Positions 57,842 to 64,000 of a DNA stretch of 64,000 nt are shown here, in pieces (within the stretch, counting starts at the first letter, position 1; every line of letters begins with the position of its first letter). The stretch comes from Heliocidaris erythrogramma (taxonomy: Eukaryota; Echinodermata; Echinoidea; Camarodonta; Echinometridae), in the NCBI GenBank assembly GCA_025617745.1, contig CM046873.1:31877101-31941100 (forward strand), given 5' to 3'. The notes beneath the pieces are model-generated. The model was not told the origin of the DNA. It saw only the letters and a list, made by a program, of their open reading frames with translations, and ran no database searches. The translations under genes were made by a program, and so were the position numbers.

Positions 57842-60182
57842 GATCAATGCCGTACTTATGACTAAACGTTTGATCCATCTTCGCATCTGTCATATCCAAC
57901 TAGCTTTCATGATCAGGCTGAATACTTTGTGGAACAGGTGAAATGTCAATTAAACATACGTTTCACTTGGGGTGCTATGGGTGACGAGGGTACTGTATCA
58001 CTTTAATATATGTTATTCATTTATATCATTGTTGTTTGCTTATCAGCAAATTTTGATTTCTCTAAGCCTTGTCTTTAGATTACGCAAAAGATGGCTTTTT
58101 AAACAAAACAAACACAACCCCCCCCCCCCCAAAAAAAAAAAAGAATTAAAAAAAAAAATAATAATAATTAAAAAAATGTTTGTTATTATTTGTTTGACCT
58201 GCTCAGCTGTTATTGCTCTGAGTGTTACCAAATTGTTGTTATTACTTATTTAAAAGCATCCGCACAAGTTTCCCAATTGGGCGATTCCACGGTTACTCAC
58301 ATTAAATTTGAAGAGGTATTGAGTTACATCTTACACTCTTATTTTCTTATTACATGTATCAGCTAAATCAGTGTTAGTTCACTCACTGCATACATATTGG
58401 AGTACTTATTATACAGAACCAAAATCTTAGAAGAGGAACCGGAATTACTGCTAGCCCAACTAATGTGTCGATTACTCACGTTACATAATTTGGATACGCA
58501 TAAATTGCAAAGAGGGCTTAAATGAAAAATGTGCTAATATGAGACTTTCTTTGAAATGATTTTACCCTTTTCAAAGACCAGCTAGGGAGACCTCTACTGA
58601 ATGACAACTGAAAAGTACTGGACCCATCATTTTTGCTTTTTTTTTTTCGTTATAGAAACATCTTTATTAGGTATTGCTCTTGACTTTGCAATATATAACA
58701 AATATATAACAAAACATAATACATAACTTTTCGTTATTACGAACCTTCGAAAGTATGAAACATTTTTCATTTTCTGAATTACGAACCGTCGGAGTAATAT
58801 ATGAACCTTCGGAGTAACGAACCTTCGGAAAACGAACGTTCGGAATTACGAACCTTCAGAATAACGACATGTAACCGTTTTCCCTAAACCCCCTTCCTTT
58901 GATATGCCACTGAATTATTGAATACTATGATTCGAATTGTATTTCTATCCCTCTTTTTTTTCTTATGCTTTTATACACTCCTCTTTCTGACACTCCTGAA
59001 GCCACCCCTTAGAAATAGTGATCGTTTATTACTTGTTGAGAGCAAGCTGTTAATATTCATCTCACATAACTCATCATCAAAGAAAATCTAAAATGTCATT
59101 AACAGACGCATTACGTAATAATGGCTATGAGAAAATGTCGCCCCCTGGACAATAGTATTGTTCATAGTATAACGGTAATTTACCTATTCCTTCGCTGACT
59201 TAGGTATTGTCTCCTTAAAATGTATGAACCCGGCCTTTAGCTAGAAAACTATTTTTGTATTTTTGTTTTACAAATTAAAGAATGAACAGAACAAACGACT
59301 AATGACGTTTTAATAATCAAGATGACGCTATTGTTAAACGTTGCCGTCTCATTTTATTCTTACATTCCTTCTTTCCCCTTTCTATTTCCTTTTCTTTCTT
59401 TTGTCCATTTCCATTGGGGCATTCCTTCTTGTTTGCAATTTCCTCACCCGACATTGTTATACATCTGAAATTCATGGAGGTATCATAACGTGAACCACAC
59501 GAACTGATTATAACTTCATTTTATCAGTCTGAAAAATTAGAATAAAAATATTAAAAATCCAGTCTTCGGGTATGCAGGTATGAACAAGGTGGCGTCCCGT
59601 GAATACATGGCCAAATTTTTTTCGATCTCAGCACATTTCTTCTTTTTTTAAAGACAAACAATTCAATGTTTGGGGGAAGAGGGGTGTTGGATGTTATCCA
59701 TTAAAAACTTTCATAATTATTTACTATACTTTTTCTTAGCTCCCAAGTCACCGTTGAGTTCTGGCAGTGACAAAAATACGATTTTCATAACATATAATAA
59801 ATTTTTATGTGAAGGTTCGAGAGTACAAACAAATGATATCAGACAAGCAATTTGTAAATAACGGTAATAAACGAGTATTTAGCCAATAAAGATAAGAAAA
59901 AAAGAAGCTGATAGTCCAGAAAAAATCAAACAAGTAGTCCCATACATACATGTGAGTGTTGGCGCTTTTCATTATACGGTACGTGATTTTTCATGCTTTT
60001 AGTAAGTTTGTGTACACTTTGCTGCTTCAAACAAGCAAACAACCCATTTACTATAATACGCAAATCAGAATGACTTTCCGCAAGTTGCTCTCAGAATACA
60101 TTTCCATTGTCAGAACTCAAGACGACATGTATACCTTTTCTTGTTCTTTCTTTTGTTTCTTTATTTTCTCTCTGATGTTTAG
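57842..60182. other. Probable intron or spacer with minisatellite fragments
   Basis: C13 joined to A12 at 58118-58142. A TTCGGAA-type cluster with at least five GAACCTTCGGA units lies at 58738-58868. A long polypyrimidine tract at 60135-60180 leads to the AG at 60181-60182. Confidence 0.5.
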
Positions 60183-60353
60183 GTCGTGACCGCAAAGGCG
60201 CTGCCTGTCTATACTGCGTTGCCCAGATCCAACCTCTAGCTAAATCAAGCACAAAATGTAACCGGGAATGGAATTGCACGTCTGATACTAATCTAACAGA
60301 CCAGGAGGAAGAAGAAGCAAGGATTTCAGCAAACTTAGTATCCCAAGAGATAA
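60183..60353 (+). CDS. Candidate cysteine-containing exon of the same unrecognised gene
   Basis: A long polypyrimidine tract ending GATGTTTAG precedes this 171-nt segment, and the donor GTAAGA follows. The open frame starts RDRKGAACLYCVAQIQPLAK, contains four cysteines (CLYC, then C at a spacing of about 18 residues and C five residues later), and ends with an acidic EEEEA run and SANLVSQEIS. Composition is coding-like and GC-richer than the flanks. The frame stays open past the donor to a TAA at 60482, so an unspliced terminal exon is an alternative. A paired-cysteine pattern hints at a metal-binding or disulphide fold, but I do not recognise it. A strong acceptor at 60592 might begin a further exon. 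Confidence 0.45.
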
Positions 60354-61476
60354 GTAAGAAACTCACTTTTTTCAAGATTACCAGATTTTCACCAGTTACC
60401 AGATTAGACTATTTGAGGATTTCGCTTCCAAAATATGCTACACCCATTTTCCATCAAACCGATTTGTCTGCATCAACACCCTAACTTCCAGTACTTACCT
60501 ACATACACTAACACCTTTATAAGTTGAATTTGCCACTGGAAACGTGAAGTATTTATTTTTAAAAATTAGGCCTTTTTTTTCTTTCCTCCAAGAAGTTGTT
60601 ACATGCATTGAGTTCGTTTCCAAAATATGCTACATCCATAACAGTGGCCTCCCCTGGATCTGACCAACCACAGAGCAGCATGAAACGCATGAATGATCAT
60701 GGACTGACCTCTAGTTTTATCACACAATAGAATCTGCTTTGCTGCACGGTGTGTTCTCCACGTATTGTGAATGAAACTTGTGTTTCCAACACACGCTACA
60801 ACCATATTTTTTTCAAAGTGATTAAATCGATGAATAAAACAAAACTTGAGGCACATAGATCTGGTAAAAGAGTACTTTAAATCTGTTGGACAATAAGACA
60901 AAGGTTCACCTCAAGTTGATATGGAAAAAGAGGAGAATTAGAAATCCTTGTTTTTCTGAGGACTTAATACTAAGGATTTAGAATGTTTTAAAACCAAACG
61001 ATAGTACTTATTATATTTTTTTTTGCTACCTTACCTATTATACACGACGGTCGCATACAAAGTCAGGGCTACCGTATCCTCATGTAAGCTTACTGCTTAG
61101 AAGTTAATCAGTTTTGATTTTTAAAAATTAAGGATTATGAAACTAGATGTAATTTCTTTGGCAGATAAAACGTGACCGAGTGTTTCCTTCTATCAATTTA
61201 TATTTGAATTTAGATTTTATATTCATTTATTTATTTATTTATTCATTTATTTATATATTTATATATAATTATATTTTACGTTGAACTTTGAAATACTAAA
61301 AGCTGTTTCTGAGCTGGAAATGCATACGAAACATTCTTTCTTGTAAAATTTTATAAGCGTATGATTATCATTAAACAGGAACACTAAAGAAAATGGGAAC
61401 AAACTTTCCTGCCACATTGTGTGTGTAGTTCCACATACCCATTTCTATGTATAGTGCTAGTGCTCTTAAACTCTAT
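60354..61476. other. Unassigned; possible intron and weak internal repeat
   Basis: TTCCAAAATATGCTACA(C/T)CCAT occurs at about 60426 and 60616, and a related block at 60783. A pyrimidine-rich acceptor (CTTTCCTCCAAG) ends at 60592. TTTA-rich simple sequence lies at 61215-61275. Confidence 0.4.
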
Positions 61477-61790
61477 GGCCCCGTATTCTGAACTGCGGTT
61501 TAACTTAAACCATGGTCTAAATATGTGGTTTAACTATGGGCAGCCAAGTGTGACACAAATCTCTAACAGTAGATATTTGATTTATCAGCATTTTTGGTAC
61601 TCAAACTTTTAAAAACTGTCAGGGAATGATAAGTACAATAGTTTTCTGGACCATTAAAGCATGAGACCAGAATCCAGTAAACATAAGGAACCATACAGTG
61701 TAAACAAAGTTTTGACATTTTTGGCTATCCATAGTTAAACCACAGACTTAAACCATGGTTTAAGTTAAACCGGAGTTCAGAATACGGGCC
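61477..61790. mobile_element. Palindromic MITE with GGCCCGTATTCTGAACT ends
   Basis: The left end and inverted right end agree over about 60 bp, including GTATTCTGAACT, GGTTTAACTTAAACCATGGT and GGTTTAACTATGG. Possible TAT duplications flank it. The core is AT-rich with no coding sequence. Confidence 0.85.
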
Positions 61791-62750
61791 TATGGGATTT
61801 TCAGTGAGACAAAACATTGTCAACTTATTATTTTTCATGATTTCAAAATCTGAAAATACACAATTATTTTTATGAACTACATACTCCACTTTTCCCAGTT
61901 ATTTCTTTGTTTACATTGCATCTGCATGACCAGAGCCTTTAAGTTAAAACTTTATATTTATATTTATATTTATATTTATATTTCAATCTTTTAACCACAA
62001 ACCCAACCATCTTTCACATGCACTATCGCTTTTTCAGCCATTCTCCCCAATATGTTAAGAGGTTCAAGTAATAATTCTTAGTAGAAACAATCTCTTAAGC
62101 TGAATGGCTGAAAAAAATAATTCCATGTATGTTGTACTCCCTCTACAGTGATAATCACGTTTCAGTTACGTAATAATTTAACCTCGTTAGGAACTCGTGT
62201 GATTACCGTTAATAGAACGATCGGTTATTATACTGATCTAGGATATTACTTAATTTTACGAATCATTTTGATGGTTCTAAATACTGTCTAATCGAATCCG
62301 TGGGCAATGCACATTACTTTGAGCTTGCTAAGGGGAGGGGTTGAAAAACATTTTTTCCTCCAGGTATATTAAGTGCATTGACAGTGTGAATAACTATATT
62401 TAGTAAATGATGGTTGAATAGATTCGTGGGTGTTTTCTGCTTGAATTAGGTTTGAATAAGATTTTCTTGATATATAAGGAAATCATACACATACAAGCTG
62501 TCGATATCATCCCTACAGACATGGGCCTATATATTAACACATTGCTGAGGGGAACCGGTCACAGTGATTACTGTAATGGCAATTATATAATTCGGTAGTC
62601 AAAGGGTTAATGGGCAATGGCACATTGCTTCCTCATTAATAGGCTTAGCGTGATTTGCGTTTATACCTTATCGTTTATTATTGGATCAAAGTTGGGGCAA
62701 TAAGGATGTTATTAGTTAGTACCGGTTAATTCAATTAAGGTGTAACAGAG
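61791..62750. other. Unassigned spacer
   Basis: TTTATA hexamers lie at 61953-61984. No gene was recognised. Confidence 0.35.
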
Positions 62751-63106
62751 CAGTGGCGGAACCAGAGGTGTGGGGCACAGGGGATACAACCCCCTCAGAC
62801 AAATTTCAGATTTTTTTTGTTCTATTAACGGACAAATATATTCCCCTGGGAATAGGGCCTTTTCTGTTTTAGTTGTTTTTGTTGTTTTTTGTATCTTGTT
62901 ATTGTTGCCGCTAGTCAGAGATATAAAATAGCTATATACTCCCTTCAAAATCCCCGGCTAATATATATTTTAGAGACATAATTATGTCTCTGAAAAAATG
63001 TGAGAGCCACTTCCTTTTTAAGGGAGGGGGTTGATGTTTGTCAGCGACTTGGAGACCAGTCCTTCCGCCCCCCCCCCCCCCTGTCAAAAATCCTGGGTCC
63101 CCACTG
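62751..63106. mobile_element. Probable hAT-like MITE with a C14 run
   Basis: The left end CAGTGGCGGAACCAGAGG and the inverted right end CAGTGGGGACCCAGGATT agree in CAGTGG and ACC(C)AG. A C14 run (63068-63081) sits close to the right end. Flanking 8-mers do not match, so insertion details are uncertain. Confidence 0.5.
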
Positions 63107-64000
63107 AGAGAAATTGCGAAAAGAACGAGAGACCAAGAGAGAAAGAAAAGAAGAAAGTTTGACAGATTTTTGAGTCTTTATTACTGAAGTCATTAATTGT
63201 CATCTAAATTTGGTTTTCATAACGTGATTTTAAAAACGAACACTTTGATAGATTTCTATTAATGTTCCCTCATATAAAATTTGCAAGTTTTTTTTAATTT
63301 TAGGAATTTGACGTAATAAAGCCAAGCATGAATGCACAAAAAATTTTGGGTTCTTTTCTGTTCATACATCTGGTCTATTTTTAGGATTAAGATGGTTAAG
63401 CTAATATATCAATAATACGATAATATTAATATATTAATATATGATAACAAAATAATGATGAAAGACGTTCGTTCGTTTATATACTAGCTGGAACATGCTT
63501 CCCATTGCAGCTTTCACAAACTTAAGAAACTTTAAAGCGATTTAAGCAATTGTTTTTATGATCTCGCTTCATTCATAAACGGGCATTGACTGCAAAATAA
63601 TATTCTGTAAAATCGTTTTAATTACTTTCTATCAAGTCAAGTAATGTTGTCCCAGAATTACTCCACATGACCCTCCGTTCAGCTTATACCTTGGCAAGTT
63701 TTCAAACTCAATTAGGGAAATCGAAATGGCAATCTATATAAATGGAATTTCAATCCACTTTAAGCAGAGGATGAATCTTGACTATTATACACGTACATGT
63801 ATCCAACAGGCTTACAACCGAGTGTCTTCCGTTTACCCAATATCAACCCACTCACTCGCTAACGGGAGGGAAGGGGGGGGGGGGTAACATGGCACCCCTC
63901 TCCCATTTCAGCTTTTGAGATTTCTATTACACTAAGATAGGCAGATGATCTTCATAAATATGCATGACTATGTTTCGGGAATGTTCCGTTGTTGGCCCCA
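63107..64000. other. Unassigned spacer
   Basis: G12 at 63873-63884. No gene was recognised before the window ends. Confidence 0.35.

Larger units (their letters stand above)
3258..63884. repeat. 35 dispersed G/C homopolymer runs of 10 or more
   Basis: Run starts (lengths 10-23; 54643 is interrupted): 3258, 3721, 4471, 4747, 8410, 9077, 11089, 11532, 14207, 15206, 19285, 19321, 19958, 20044, 20580, 20662, 20759, 24465, 25361, 37088, 44223, 45623, 45741, 47224, 47351, 48267, 49642, 52269, 52463, 53310, 54643, 57784, 58118, 63068, 63873. Several sit a short way inside hAT-like termini. Confidence 0.9.

Noticed and set aside
1-64000. CRISPR arrays, bacterial operons, ribosomal RNA genes, telomeric repeats
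   Set aside because: None seen; repeats lack regular spacer structure and the window has eukaryotic splice and promoter signals.

Overview
The window is AT-rich eukaryotic DNA of low gene density, with no bacterial operon structure, no CRISPR array and no long reading frame. The gene features I found, an acetyltransferase exon next to a TATA promoter plus a few short candidate exons, have metazoan splice signals. The dense palindromic DNA-transposon remnants, the G/C homopolymers (35 runs of 10 or more), the dispersed TTCCGAA minisatellite and the tRNA-derived repeats suggest a marine invertebrate, most likely an echinoderm such as a sea urchin. The organism is an inference; the repeats are seen directly.

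Genes. The one gene I can name is on the minus strand: the first coding exon of a diamine (spermidine/spermine) N1-acetyltransferase-like GNAT enzyme (9826-9943). It has a good start context, a GT donor, a TATA box about 210 bp upstream of the start (10154-10161) and a 32-codon upstream ORF in the presumed leader (10012-10110). I did not find its later exons. On the plus strand, exons at 56834-56891 and 60183-60353 have compatible splice phase and would encode a short cysteine-containing protein I do not recognise. Isolated exon-like segments lie at 31349-31415 (+) and 30424-30604 (-). A disrupted Ty3/Gypsy integrase fragment lies at 33050-33272 (-).

Mobile-element layer. Four families of short non-autonomous elements are flanked by TTAA: A (5486-6419, 34562-35505), B (1772-2181, 4047-4426, 16429-16691, 35510-35909), C (21315-21738, 24278-24694) and D (43782-44211). 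A second group (E: 12118-12251, 38468-38613, 39732-39877, 42515-42651) has ends like GGGCCCGTT or GGGAGCGTT, a CTG target duplication in three of four copies, and a CCAAT-box core. hAT-like elements with an 8-bp target duplication lie at 20634-20796 and 13952-14054. A Tc1/mariner-type element with a TA duplication lies at 37265-37827. Other foldback or palindromic elements are at 2864-3209, 11374-11838, 15553-16072, 24763-25173, 33532-33933, 34137-34364, 35923-36166, 40001-40418 and 61477-61790.

Other repeats. tRNA-derived repeats lie at 23160-23529, 26971-27430, 38961-39200 and 51345-51425. Antisense or sense 3' tails of retroposons lie at 5401-5480, 22800-22930, 45050-45200, 49440-49572 and 52330-52440. 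Satellites and minisatellites occupy 1-290, 400-1230, 8530-9043, 13010-13450 and 42831-43245, with large microsatellite fields near 19640-19860, 53880-54345 and 56960-57200. The remaining sequence is mostly unassigned intergenic or intronic DNA.
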